Position numbers and translations under genes: made by a program
NCBI RefSeq assembly: GCF_004123835.1
Contig: NZ_MZMU01000012.1
Location: 806,001-870,000 of the forward strand
Source of the DNA: Rhizobium leguminosarum
Lineage (GTDB): Bacteria > Pseudomonadota > Alphaproteobacteria > Rhizobiales > Rhizobiaceae
Length of the DNA: 64,000 bases
Reading direction: 5' to 3'
Shown here: piece after piece, positions 43,602 to 51,851 of the stretch
Layout of the letters: every line of letters starts with the position of its first letter
How positions within the stretch are numbered: position 1 is the first letter of the stretch
Notes under the pieces: generated by a model
Databases searched by the model: none
What the model was told of the DNA's origin: nothing
The model's input: only the letters and a program-made list of their open reading frames with translations

Positions 43602-44057
43602 TCAAACGGTTTCCGGCGGAATCACGCCTTTGGTGAACAGGAAGCAGCCGTAGAAGCGGTTTTCGCCCGTGGTGATGACGCAATAGGCCCTTTTGGCTTC
43701 CTCATAGAAGGCGAAACGCTCGATGCCATACATCGGCGCCGGCTTGCCCTCGGCGCCGTCGATCACGGCCTGGACTTCCTGCTGCACTGGAGGGATCTCG
43801 TCCGGCGCCCCCATGATTTCCATTCGTCCGGCAGACGGCTGCAGCGGCGTATCCAGCGGCATTACCGAAAGAATAGCTTCGATGGCGCGGGCAGAGGACA
43901 CATTGTCTATGCGCAACAGCTTGCCGAGCACCGTTTGCCGGGCAATGGAATCCGAAGGAAAATTGGTGTCGGAAACGACGACCGTGTCGCCATGCCCCAT
44001 AGACCGGAGCGCGTGCAGCACATCCGCATTCAGAGCCGGATCGATATTCTTCAGCAT
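43602..44057 (-). CDS. RbsD/FucU-family sugar mutarotase
   Basis: The 151-residue protein matches RbsD/FucU pyranase/mutarotases: MLKNIDPALNADVLHALRSM, then GHGDTVVVSDTNFP with the catalytic His, and a final RFYGCFLFTKGVI. It should convert ring forms of the imported sugar so that the kinase can use it. Start 44057 follows AGGGAGGA. It is 11 bases upstream of the kinase gene. Confidence 0.9.
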   Translation of the reverse strand: MLKNIDPALNADVLHALRSMGHGDTVVVSDTNFPSDSIARQTVLGKLLRIDNVSSARAIEAILSVMPLDTPLQPSAGRMEIMGAPDEIPPVQQEVQAVIDGAEGKPAPMYGIERFAFYEEAKRAYCVITTGENRFYGCFLFTKGVIPPETV

Positions 44058-44214
44058 GAAGTCCTCCCTTAATTGCATCATTTCGCAGCACCTCGTGCCG
44101 CAAAACAGAGCCCGACAACCGTAGCGCCGTTACAGCTCTGCGATTCCCTCAAATTCCGTTGCTTGCGCCTGCCGGTGCGGCTCTCCTCCCGCCCGGATGA
44201 CCAGAGTTGGAGCC

Positions 44215-46602
44215 TTATTCTCCGTAGGGGATCCAGATATTCTTCACATCCACAGCGCGGCGAAGGTATAGCGCGCCTTCGGCAGCGGCTCTGTCCATCC
44301 AGTCCGTCGCCTTGCCATTGTCCACGAAGGTTCGCTTGAGATTGCCCGAAGACAGCTTCTCCACCGTCGTCGAAAGTTCCGCCGAGCCGAAGGCCCACAA
44401 CGCATCAACGTCATTGTGCGCGGCAAGGATCTTTGCCAGTTCGATCGCGGACCCGGTGACGATATTGACGACACCGGCAGGCACATCCGACGTTTCCAGA
44501 ACGGAATAGAAATCCGTGGCCGAAAGGGGGAAGGCCTCACTCGGCACCGCGACGACACGATTGCCGGTGGCAATCAACGGCGCAACCAGACTGATAAAGC
44601 CGAGCAGCGGCGCTTCCGGCGGGCAAATGACGCCAACGACGCCAATGGCTTCCGGCATGGCCAGGGCAACGCCGCGAAGCGGCGGCTGGTGAATGCCGCC
44701 TTCATACTTGTCCGCCCAGGCTGCGTAGGTGAAGAGACGGGAAATCGCGGCGGCGACCTCGGCGTTTGCATTGGCTGCGGAAGCTCCGGTCATCGCTGTT
44801 ATCCGCGAGGCGAACTCGTCGGCGCGGCCACTGAGGTTTTCGGCGATGTAATAGAGAACCTGGGCGCGGTTATGAGTGGTCGCATTCGACCAGGCGGAGG
44901 CGGCCTGTGCGGCAACCACCGCATTGCGGATGTCCTTGCGGTTGCCTTCGCCGACCTCCCCGATGGCCTTGCCCTTGGGCGAGGCGATGACACGGGAATA
45001 ATTGCCGTCCGGGCGTGCCTGCTTGCCGCCGATGAAGAGCTTTGCCGTCCGGTCGATGCTTGGCAGGGCAAAATCGCTGGCAACCGGCTTTACTTGCGAA
45101 AGTGCGGGCATAGCTGCTCGCGCCTTGCGACCGACCCAAGCCTTCGGCTTCAGATATTCGTAGCAACCTTCGCGTCCGCCTTCGCGGCCGAATCCGGATT
45201 CGCGCTTGCCGCCAAAACCGACGGCGGCATCGAAAAGATTGGTGGCATTCACCCAGACCACGCCGGCTGCAAGCTTTGCCGCAACGTTCAGCGCCAAGCC
45301 GATCCTCTCGCTCCAGACGCTCGCGGCGAGGCCGTAGCGGGTGTGATTGGCAAGCTGGATAGCCTCTTCCGGTGTGCGGAAAGTCATGGAGACCGCAACC
45401 GGCCCGAAGATTTCCTCGGTCGCGACGATCGATGTCGGCTGCACGCCGCTCAGAAGCGTCGGCGGGTAGAAGCTGCCGCCCTTCGGCAGGTCGATCTTCG
45501 CCTGATGCAGCGTCGCGCCTTCTGAAACTCCCTTTTTCACCAGCGCTTCGATACGCGTCAATTGCACGGGCGCTATGATCGCACCCATATCAATGCACTT
45601 GTCCAAAGGCTGACCGACCCGCAATGTCTGCATGCGGCGCTTCAGCCGCTCGTGGAAAAGATCGGCAACGCCTTCCTGGACCAGAAGCCGCGAACCGGCG
45701 CAGCAGACCTGTCCCTGGTTGAACCAGATCGCGTCGACGACCCCTTCTACGGCGCCATCGATATCGGCGTCGTCAAAAACGACGAAAGGTGACTTGCCGC
45801 CGAGTTCCAGCGTCAAGGATTTGCCGCTACCCGCGGTACGCTCGCGAATGACGCGCCCGACTTCGGTCGATCCGGTAAAGGCAATTTTGTCGATATCGTC
45901 ATGCCCGACGAGCAGCGCGCCTGTTTCGCCTTCTCCCGTCACGATATTGAGTACGCCCGGCGGAAGGCCCGCCGCGGATGCCAGTTCGGCAAAGAGAAGC
46001 GCCGTCAGCGATGTGAATTCGGCAGGCTTCAGGATGACGGTGTTGCCGAGCGCCAAAGCCGGCGCCACTTTCCAGGCCAGCATCAGGAATGGGAAATTCC
46101 ACGGAATGATCTGGCCGACGACGCCCACCGGCACATGATCGGCAAATTCCGTCTCCTGGATCTGCGCCCATCCGGCGTGATGATAGAAATGACGGGCTGC
46201 CAGTGGCACGTCGAGATCGCGGGTTTCGCGGATCGGCTTGCCGTTGTCGATTGCCTCGACCACAGCAATCAGACGCGCATGGCGCTGGATCATCCGGGCA
46301 AGCGTATAGAGATGGCGCGCGCGCGCGTGGCCCGGCAGTCGCGCCCATGACGCCTGTGCCTTGCGGGCGGCAGCAACCGCATTGTCCACATCCGCCGCGC
46401 CGCCGTTCGCGAGCTTCGCCAGGACCTTGCCGGTAGCTGGCTCGAATGTGTCGAAGTTCTTGCCCGACGCGGAGGGCACGAACGCGCCATTGATGAAGTG
46501 CCCGAAACCGGAAGCGTGGCGCGCTAGCCAGTCGCGAGCTTCGATATCGGATTCAGGGGCGGGGCCGTAGGACATTTCGTCGAAATACTTTGCAACAGTC
46601 AT
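44215..46602 (-). CDS. aldehyde dehydrogenase with a second, partial ALDH domain
   Basis: The 795-residue protein has a full NAD-dependent aldehyde dehydrogenase domain at about 25-490 (LELGGKSPFVVF with catalytic Glu; FNQGQVCCAGSR with catalytic Cys) and then a second region (about 515-795) that starts like an ALDH (LFIGGKQARPDG, GVVGVICPPEAPLL) but stops before its catalytic Cys. Next to DeoC it probably oxidises acetaldehyde to acetate or acetyl-CoA. ATG 46602 is used; ATG 46611, which overlaps the deoC stop as ATGA, is an alternative. Confidence 0.88.
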   Translation of the reverse strand: MTVAKYFDEMSYGPAPESDIEARDWLARHASGFGHFINGAFVPSASGKNFDTFEPATGKVLAKLANGGAADVDNAVAAARKAQASWARLPGHARARHLYTLARMIQRHARLIAVVEAIDNGKPIRETRDLDVPLAARHFYHHAGWAQIQETEFADHVPVGVVGQIIPWNFPFLMLAWKVAPALALGNTVILKPAEFTSLTALLFAELASAAGLPPGVLNIVTGEGETGALLVGHDDIDKIAFTGSTEVGRVIRERTAGSGKSLTLELGGKSPFVVFDDADIDGAVEGVVDAIWFNQGQVCCAGSRLLVQEGVADLFHERLKRRMQTLRVGQPLDKCIDMGAIIAPVQLTRIEALVKKGVSEGATLHQAKIDLPKGGSFYPPTLLSGVQPTSIVATEEIFGPVAVSMTFRTPEEAIQLANHTRYGLAASVWSERIGLALNVAAKLAAGVVWVNATNLFDAAVGFGGKRESGFGREGGREGCYEYLKPKAWVGRKARAAMPALSQVKPVASDFALPSIDRTAKLFIGGKQARPDGNYSRVIASPKGKAIGEVGEGNRKDIRNAVVAAQAASAWSNATTHNRAQVLYYIAENLSGRADEFASRITAMTGASAANANAEVAAAISRLFTYAAWADKYEGGIHQPPLRGVALAMPEAIGVVGVICPPEAPLLGFISLVAPLIATGNRVVAVPSEAFPLSATDFYSVLETSDVPAGVVNIVTGSAIELAKILAAHNDVDALWAFGSAELSTTVEKLSSGNLKRTFVDNGKATDWMDRAAAEGALYLRRAVDVKNIWIPYGE

Positions 46603-46607
46603 CTGGA

Positions 46608-47621
46608 TCATCCAATCGGGTGTCTGTTGAGGGCCGAATAGGCACCGGTGACGTGATGCTCCAACTGCCGCTCGATATCCGCAAGCAAGCTTGATGCACC
46701 GATGCGGAAGAGATCGGACTCCAGCCACTCGCGCCCCAGTTCGTCCTTCATCAGGAACTGGTAGTTCAACACGTCCTTCGCTGCGGAAATGCCACCGGCC
46801 GGCTTGTAGCCGATCTTGATACCGGTGCGCTCCTGATAGGCGCGGATCGCCCGCAGCATGGTCAATGTCACGGCCAGCGTCGCATTGACGCCTTCCTTGC
46901 CGGTCGAAGTCTTGATGAAATCGGCTCCCGCCATCATGCAGACCAGCGAGGCCCTGGCGACATTGCGGAGCGTCTTCAGGTCGCCCGTCGCCAGAATGGC
47001 TTTGACATGCGCATCACCGCAGGCGGCGCGATATTCTTTCATTTCCTCGTAGAGTGCTGTCCAGTTGCCCGTCAGCACATGCTCACGGGTGATGACGATG
47101 TCGATTTCCTTCGCGCCATCGGCAACCGACGCCTCGATTTCCTTGACCTTGAGGTGGTGCGGGCTGAGGCCGGCGGGGAAACCGGTCGAAACCGCTGCGA
47201 CCGGAATGCCGGAATCTCCGAGCGCCTCGACGGCCGTTGCAACAAAACGATGGTAGACGCAGATGGCGCCGGTGGTGATCGAACGGCCGCTCATGCCAAG
47301 CGAATCCAGAATGTCGGCACGTATCGGATTCATCGCCTTCGCGCATAACCGTTTGACACGCTCGGGAGTATCGTCGCCGTTCAACGTCGTCAGATCGATG
47401 CAGGTCACCGCCTTCAGGAGCCACGCTGCCTGCGCGTCTTTTTTGACGGTCCGGCGTCCGGGAAGCGAGGCTACGCGGCGCTCGGTGGCAGACAGATTGA
47501 CCCGGGCGTCAAGAACCCACGACAGATCGAGTTCCATACCGGCATTGCGCGGCCGGTTATGGGTGCGCTCCGGCGATTGCGAGGGGGCGTTTGCCGCATT
47601 GTGAACAGCAACGGTTTCCAA
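46608..47621 (-). CDS. deoC: deoxyribose-phosphate aldolase
   Basis: The 337-residue class I aldolase splits 2-deoxyribose-5-phosphate into glyceraldehyde-3-phosphate and acetaldehyde. The Schiff-base Lys is in ADFIKTSTGKEG (near 237), with IDLTTLNGDDTPERV near the start of the barrel and KPAGGIS late. TTG 47621 seven bases after GGGAGGA is preferred; the first ATG (47537) would drop 28 residues and has no good signal. It heads the catabolic operon after deoR. Confidence 0.9.
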   Translation of the reverse strand: METVAVHNAANAPSQSPERTHNRPRNAGMELDLSWVLDARVNLSATERRVASLPGRRTVKKDAQAAWLLKAVTCIDLTTLNGDDTPERVKRLCAKAMNPIRADILDSLGMSGRSITTGAICVYHRFVATAVEALGDSGIPVAAVSTGFPAGLSPHHLKVKEIEASVADGAKEIDIVITREHVLTGNWTALYEEMKEYRAACGDAHVKAILATGDLKTLRNVARASLVCMMAGADFIKTSTGKEGVNATLAVTLTMLRAIRAYQERTGIKIGYKPAGGISAAKDVLNYQFLMKDELGREWLESDLFRIGASSLLADIERQLEHHVTGAYSALNRHPIG

Positions 47622-47693
47622 ATAGAATCCTCCCGGGCAGGGCGTGAAGATCCTGTTGCTAACGTGCAGATGCGCGCAGCGGAAAGCGGTCTT

Positions 47694-47734
47694 CACAATC
47701 AACTCAAATGTGAGTTTTTTTTCATTGTTTGTGA
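47694..47734. promoter_or_regulatory. palindromic operator between deoR and deoC
   Basis: AACTCA-AATG-TGAGTT (47701-47716) is a perfect 6-bp-arm palindrome. CACAAT to its left and ATTGTTTGTGAG to its right extend the symmetry. It lies 80 bases before the deoC start. This is a likely binding site for the DeoR-type protein encoded next to it. Confidence 0.6.
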
Positions 47735-47799
47735 GATTTGCATCAGCTTGCCGTCGCGTCAAGTTAGATTTCGACAGACGCGGAAAAAATACGGATTTC

Positions 47800-48522
47800 T
47801 CAGTCGAAATCGTTCATGCCATTCTCGGTAATGACCACATCGAACGACTTCATGTCGCTGAAAAAGGCTGGCTTGAGCTTGCCGATTTTGCTGCTGTCGG
47901 CGAGAAGAATGTTCTTTCGTGCCCGGGACATCGCCTTTTTCTTGATCTCCGCTTCGTGAAAATGCGCGCAGGTCGCGCCACGCCGGACATCGACACCGGC
48001 TGCAGAAAGAAATGCCACGTTGATCACAAGCTGATCGAGCATTTCCAGCCCCGATGCACCGGAAAAACTCGCCGATGCTGGGTGGTAAAGGCCACCGAGC
48101 ATAACAAGGCGAACGTTTGGTTTTCGCGTCAGACGATCGGCGACATTCATGGCGTAACAGATCGCCGTTATGTGAATCCGGTCTGGGAGAAGATCGACCA
48201 GATAGGGTAAGGTGGTGCCGCAATCGAAAAACACCGTATCATCATGGTGAATGTAATCAATGGCTTGCTGGCAAACTAGCCGTTTTGCAGCGGCATGACT
48301 GTCGGCTGCCTTGGAAATTTCATAGGGATCGTTTTCCGTTTCGACAGTCGGGACGATATGGCCGCCGAGAAAGGCGAACTGGCCTGCATTGGCGCTGACA
48401 TCACGTCGCACCGTCATCTCTGAGACACCCAGGATCTCGGCAGCATTCTTGATGTGCAGAATGCGATGTTGTGAAAGGGCCTCGGATAAGACTGCGATGC
48501 GCCGGCCCCTGCGACTATCCAT
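47800..48522 (-). CDS. DeoR-family transcriptional repressor
   Basis: The 240-residue regulator has a DeoR winged helix (RILHIKNAAEILGVSEMTVR, then RDV) and a sugar-phosphate-binding domain with FFDCGTTLPYLVDLLP and FLSAAGVDVRRG. It is the first gene of the deoC-ALDH-mutarotase-kinase-ABC block and should release its operator when bound by a phosphosugar such as deoxyribose-5-phosphate. Confidence 0.9.
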   Translation of the reverse strand: MDSRRGRRIAVLSEALSQHRILHIKNAAEILGVSEMTVRRDVSANAGQFAFLGGHIVPTVETENDPYEISKAADSHAAAKRLVCQQAIDYIHHDDTVFFDCGTTLPYLVDLLPDRIHITAICYAMNVADRLTRKPNVRLVMLGGLYHPASASFSGASGLEMLDQLVINVAFLSAAGVDVRRGATCAHFHEAEIKKKAMSRARKNILLADSSKIGKLKPAFFSDMKSFDVVITENGMNDFD

Positions 48523-48904
48523 ACCGCATGTCTCCCTTATCGTTTACACTGGAATAGTGTTTTGATGAAAATTTAACAAGGAACTGCCATTCCCATCTCG
48601 TTTGTCCTCGACCTACGATTCGGCATTTGCGCCGAGCTACAGCTTCTGCACCACCCGGTTGCGCGCAACATGGCATATCGTCTCAATTATTTTATAGAGA
48701 AAACCGGCGATTTGAAATGAGAATTTGTGACCAATCTTCCATTTTTTGATGGAATAGTCACAAAACTGCATGGATGGTGCCCGGGAAAGCGGGTGACGAC
48801 GAGATCGACATTCTTGGCCGGCCGCGACTTCTCACGCCTCTGGTCGGGTGGCCTTCCGACCAGAGGCTTCATCCTCGCGACTGCTTAGGACCTTCCTGCG
48901 CGCG
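48523..48904. other. intergenic region upstream of deoR
   Basis: No gene is supported. At 48724-48764 a nested dyad reads TTTGTGAC-N5-TTCCAT-N6-ATGGAA-N2-GTCACAAA. A second strong hairpin at 48836-48867 is listed separately. The AT-rich part (48540-48570 and 48690-48764) should contain the deoR promoter. Confidence 0.5.
48836..48867. terminator. 12-bp hairpin after the alpha/beta hydrolase gene
   Basis: GCCTCTGGTCGG (48836-48847), loop TGGCCTT with an extra G, and CCGACCAGAGGC (48856-48867) pair perfectly. It lies about 40 bases after the stop of the minus-strand hydrolase gene and should end that operon; no strong T run follows. Confidence 0.6.
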
Positions 48905-49663
48905 CTACTCGCCGGCTTTCCTTGCTGCCGTTTCGATCGCATCGGCAACCTTTTCCGGTTGGGAGGCGAAGACGGCGTGGCTGGCCTTGATCTCGGTCAC
49001 TTCGCTGCCGGCGCGTTTTGCCATGTCACGCTCCAGCTCGGGGTTGATGGAGCGATCCTCGGTGGCGACGATCGACCAGCTTTTCTTCGTCCGCCATGCC
49101 GGCTGGGTGATCTTGGCGGAGAATGCCTGCTTCGAGGCGAAGACCTGCGACTTTGCCATGAAATCGGCCTCGGCTTGCGGAAGGTCGGCTGCGAAAGCCG
49201 CGGCGAAGGCGCCCGGATCGAGATAGAGATATTTGCCGTCCTTCGTTTCCTTTATATCCATGCTGCCTGCGGGTTTCGAGCTGGCGAGGCTCAGCAGGCT
49301 TTCTCCCTTGTCGGGCTGGAATGCCGCGACATAGACCAGGCCCGCGACCGCCGGATCGTTGCCGGCTTCGGTGATGACCATGCCGCCGTAGCTGTGGCCG
49401 ACGAGCAGGACCGGTCCGTCCTGAAGGTCGAGAACCCGCTTGGTCGCCGCCACATCGTCGTCGAGCGAGGTAATGGGCTGCTGGACGATGGTGACGTTGA
49501 AGCCGCGCTTCTCGAGAATGTCCGTCGCCTTGCGCCATCCCGAGCCATCGGCCAGCGCGCCGTGGACGATCACGATGTTCTTGACCGCGGCAGCCTCTGC
49601 TGCGAACGCGATGGCGGTGGTGGCAAATGCAAGCGCTGCAGCGAAAAGAAGACGTTTGTTCAT
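48905..49663 (-). CDS. exported alpha/beta hydrolase (EstA/PnbE-like)
   Basis: The 252-residue protein has a signal peptide cut near AAEAAA and the alpha/beta-hydrolase order: VIVHGALADGSGWRKA (oxyanion), GHSYGG with nucleophile Ser91 and ASHAVFASQPEKVA with the catalytic His. It resembles the plant-like methylesterase/hydroxynitrile-lyase group common in rhizobia. It follows the DipZ-like gene by 54 bases on the same strand and is probably in one operon. Confidence 0.87.
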   Translation of the reverse strand: MNKRLLFAAALAFATTAIAFAAEAAAVKNIVIVHGALADGSGWRKATDILEKRGFNVTIVQQPITSLDDDVAATKRVLDLQDGPVLLVGHSYGGMVITEAGNDPAVAGLVYVAAFQPDKGESLLSLASSKPAGSMDIKETKDGKYLYLDPGAFAAAFAADLPQAEADFMAKSQVFASKQAFSAKITQPAWRTKKSWSIVATEDRSINPELERDMAKRAGSEVTEIKASHAVFASQPEKVADAIETAARKAGE

Positions 49664-49717
49664 GACTATCACTCCTTTGGTCATTGTTGATGATCGGGAT
49701 ATTGATGCGTTTCAGGT

Positions 49718-51493
49718 TCAGCCGAATGTGAAGGCGTAGGCCTGCACCCCGGGGTCGAGGAAGCGGATTTCGAAATTGCGGGCGACGACCGGGCCGGACT
49801 GGCGGACAAGCTGGTAAAGCCTCGTCGCGGTCACCGTGCCGTTGCCGTCGGCATCGATGTCTGCACCGTGGTCAGGCCCCGGCATCTTGCCGTCGATCTT
49901 CACCTGAAAGCGGATCGGTTTGCCGCTAGCGCCAGGCCCGAGAACGAGATGCAGATCGCGGGCGCTGAAGCGATAAGTGATACCGCCGCCCGGCTGATCA
50001 AGCGTCGCCTGATCCCGGCCGACGATCCAGGTTCCGGACAGGCCCCAGCCATTGAGGCCCGGTTCGCCGATCGTGTAATTTTGTGCCAGGTCAGCCTGCA
50101 GCCCTTCCGGAGAGGCGAAATTCGCCGCCTGTTCGTAACCGAGATAGGTCTCGCCGGAGCGGATATTGCGGAGATCCGGGCCTGCTTCCACGCCCTTGGC
50201 ATCCGGCGCGACCGGCGCGCTTGCCGTCGTCTGGCTGCCGGCCTCGCGCAGCAGGTCCTGAATGGCCTTTTCGGTCCTGTTGTAATTGCCTTCTCCGAAA
50301 TGGTGGTAGCGGATCTGGCCCTTGGCATCGATCAGATAGGCGGCAGGCCAGTAGCTGTTTTCGAAGGCGCGCCAGATGCTGTAATCATTGTCGATCGCAA
50401 CGGGATAGCCGATCTGGAAGTCGCCGATCGCCTTCTTCACGTTGCCGATCTTCTTCTCGAAGGCAAATTCCGGGGCGTGGACGCCGATCACCACGAGGCC
50501 CTGGTCCGCATATTTTTCCGCCCAGGCCCTGACATAGGGGATGGTACGAATGCAGTTGATGCAGGAATAGGTCCAGAAATCGACGAGCACGACCTTGCCT
50601 CGCAGCTGTTCCGTGGTGAGAGGCTCAGAGTTCAGCCATTCGACCGCGCCGTCGAGCGAAGGGGCGTGGCCTTCGACGGGCAAGTCGCTGCGGAAGGGTT
50701 TCTTCTCATCAGCTGCGGCGATCATCACCTCGTTGCTCGCCAGCTCGGAAGATGCGCCACTGAGCGGCTTTGCATGCAGCCTGTCGAGCACGGCCTGTTC
50801 CAGCGATGTGGTGCTGGCATAGGAGAGCCGGGCGAGCAGGCTGGTATCCAGTCCAAGCGCGATGACGGCGACGCCCGCCAGGACGGCAGCGCCGAGCCCT
50901 TGACGAATCCTGTCGCCAACGCCGAGCGAACGCTTCATGGCGGCGAATATGCGGCCACCGACAAGCAGGGCGACGGCAAGCGAACTTGCAGCACCAGCGG
51001 CATAAGCGATCAGCAGGAAGGTCGTCTGCAGATTGGCGCCCTGTAATGCGGCCCCGGTCAGCACAAGGCCGAGAATCGGACCGGCGCAGGGCGCCCAGAG
51101 CAGTCCGGTGGCGACGCCGAGAAGAAGCGCGCTCTTCACTGTCGTGGTGCCGCGTCCGCCGCCGCTGGCGTTCACCAGATTGTTTCCGAGGTCGACGATC
51201 GGCCGGGCAAGCGTGCTTGCAAAGCGCGGCGAAAGCAGGCTCACGCCGAAGAGGGCAAGCAGGACGATGGCGGCAAGGCGGCCATATTCATTGGCGCGAA
51301 TGGCCCAGCTGCCGCCGACTGCGGCCAGTGTGGCGACCAGCGCGAAGGTGGCGGCCATGCCCGCCAGCATCGGCAGCGTGCTCCTGACGAAAGGCTGTCC
51401 GGCACGCGCAAAGACGAAGGGGAGGATGGGGAGGATGCAGGGGCTGAGGATGGTCAGCGCGCCTCCGAGATAGGCAATGATCAGAAGTGTCAT
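49718..51493 (-). CDS. DipZ-like CcdA-thioredoxin fusion protein
   Basis: The 591-residue protein begins with a CcdA/DsbD-type membrane part (about 1-235; LTILSPCILPILPFV and LLWAPCAGPILGL carry the two membrane cysteines). A thioredoxin-like domain with WTYSCINCIRTIP (CINC active site) follows near 310, and a C-terminal beta domain (FSARDLHLVLGP) as in mycobacterial DipZ. It should carry electrons from cytoplasmic thioredoxin to periplasmic targets. Start 51493 gives AAAGGA a seven-base spacing. Confidence 0.9.
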   Translation of the reverse strand: MTLLIIAYLGGALTILSPCILPILPFVFARAGQPFVRSTLPMLAGMAATFALVATLAAVGGSWAIRANEYGRLAAIVLLALFGVSLLSPRFASTLARPIVDLGNNLVNASGGGRGTTTVKSALLLGVATGLLWAPCAGPILGLVLTGAALQGANLQTTFLLIAYAAGAASSLAVALLVGGRIFAAMKRSLGVGDRIRQGLGAAVLAGVAVIALGLDTSLLARLSYASTTSLEQAVLDRLHAKPLSGASSELASNEVMIAAADEKKPFRSDLPVEGHAPSLDGAVEWLNSEPLTTEQLRGKVVLVDFWTYSCINCIRTIPYVRAWAEKYADQGLVVIGVHAPEFAFEKKIGNVKKAIGDFQIGYPVAIDNDYSIWRAFENSYWPAAYLIDAKGQIRYHHFGEGNYNRTEKAIQDLLREAGSQTTASAPVAPDAKGVEAGPDLRNIRSGETYLGYEQAANFASPEGLQADLAQNYTIGEPGLNGWGLSGTWIVGRDQATLDQPGGGITYRFSARDLHLVLGPGASGKPIRFQVKIDGKMPGPDHGADIDADGNGTVTATRLYQLVRQSGPVVARNFEIRFLDPGVQAYAFTFG

Positions 51494-51639
51494 CATCGTT
51501 TCCTTTGAACCGATTGATCGGGCTCTGGACGGCGATGGGGCCTGAACCAGCAACGGCGGGGATATGGCCGTGCGGACGTATCCCCGATGTGTCCGGTTTC
51601 GCGGGGAAATGTACCGAACTATTGCGGTCGGGGGCGGGC

Positions 51640-51805
51640 GATACAAAGCGATACAAACTGCCGCTCGGCGACGGGCTGTGGCGGAAGCGCCGCGGCCGGT
51701 GCGAGGCTTTGCTCGGTCGGCGCGATTGTATCAGAATGTATCCCGGCGGCCGGAAGCTACATCCGCATTCAAAAACCGACGGGTCGCGACATATGGGGGA
51801 TACAA
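51640..51805. promoter_or_regulatory. paired 10-bp-spaced GATACA/TGTATC direct repeats
   Basis: Two pairs occur in the divergent region. GATACAAA at 51640 and 51650 reads as TTTGTATC repeats towards dipZ; TGTATC at 51727 and 51737 reads towards the hydrolase gene. A single GATACAA lies at 51799-51805. Direct repeats spaced by one helix turn are typical of OmpR/PhoB-family binding, and such a regulator is encoded 1.2 kb away at 53021. Confidence 0.65.
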
Positions 51806-51851
51806 GCGCAACGTCATATCCGCACCGTGATCCATTCGACAGGAGAGACCG

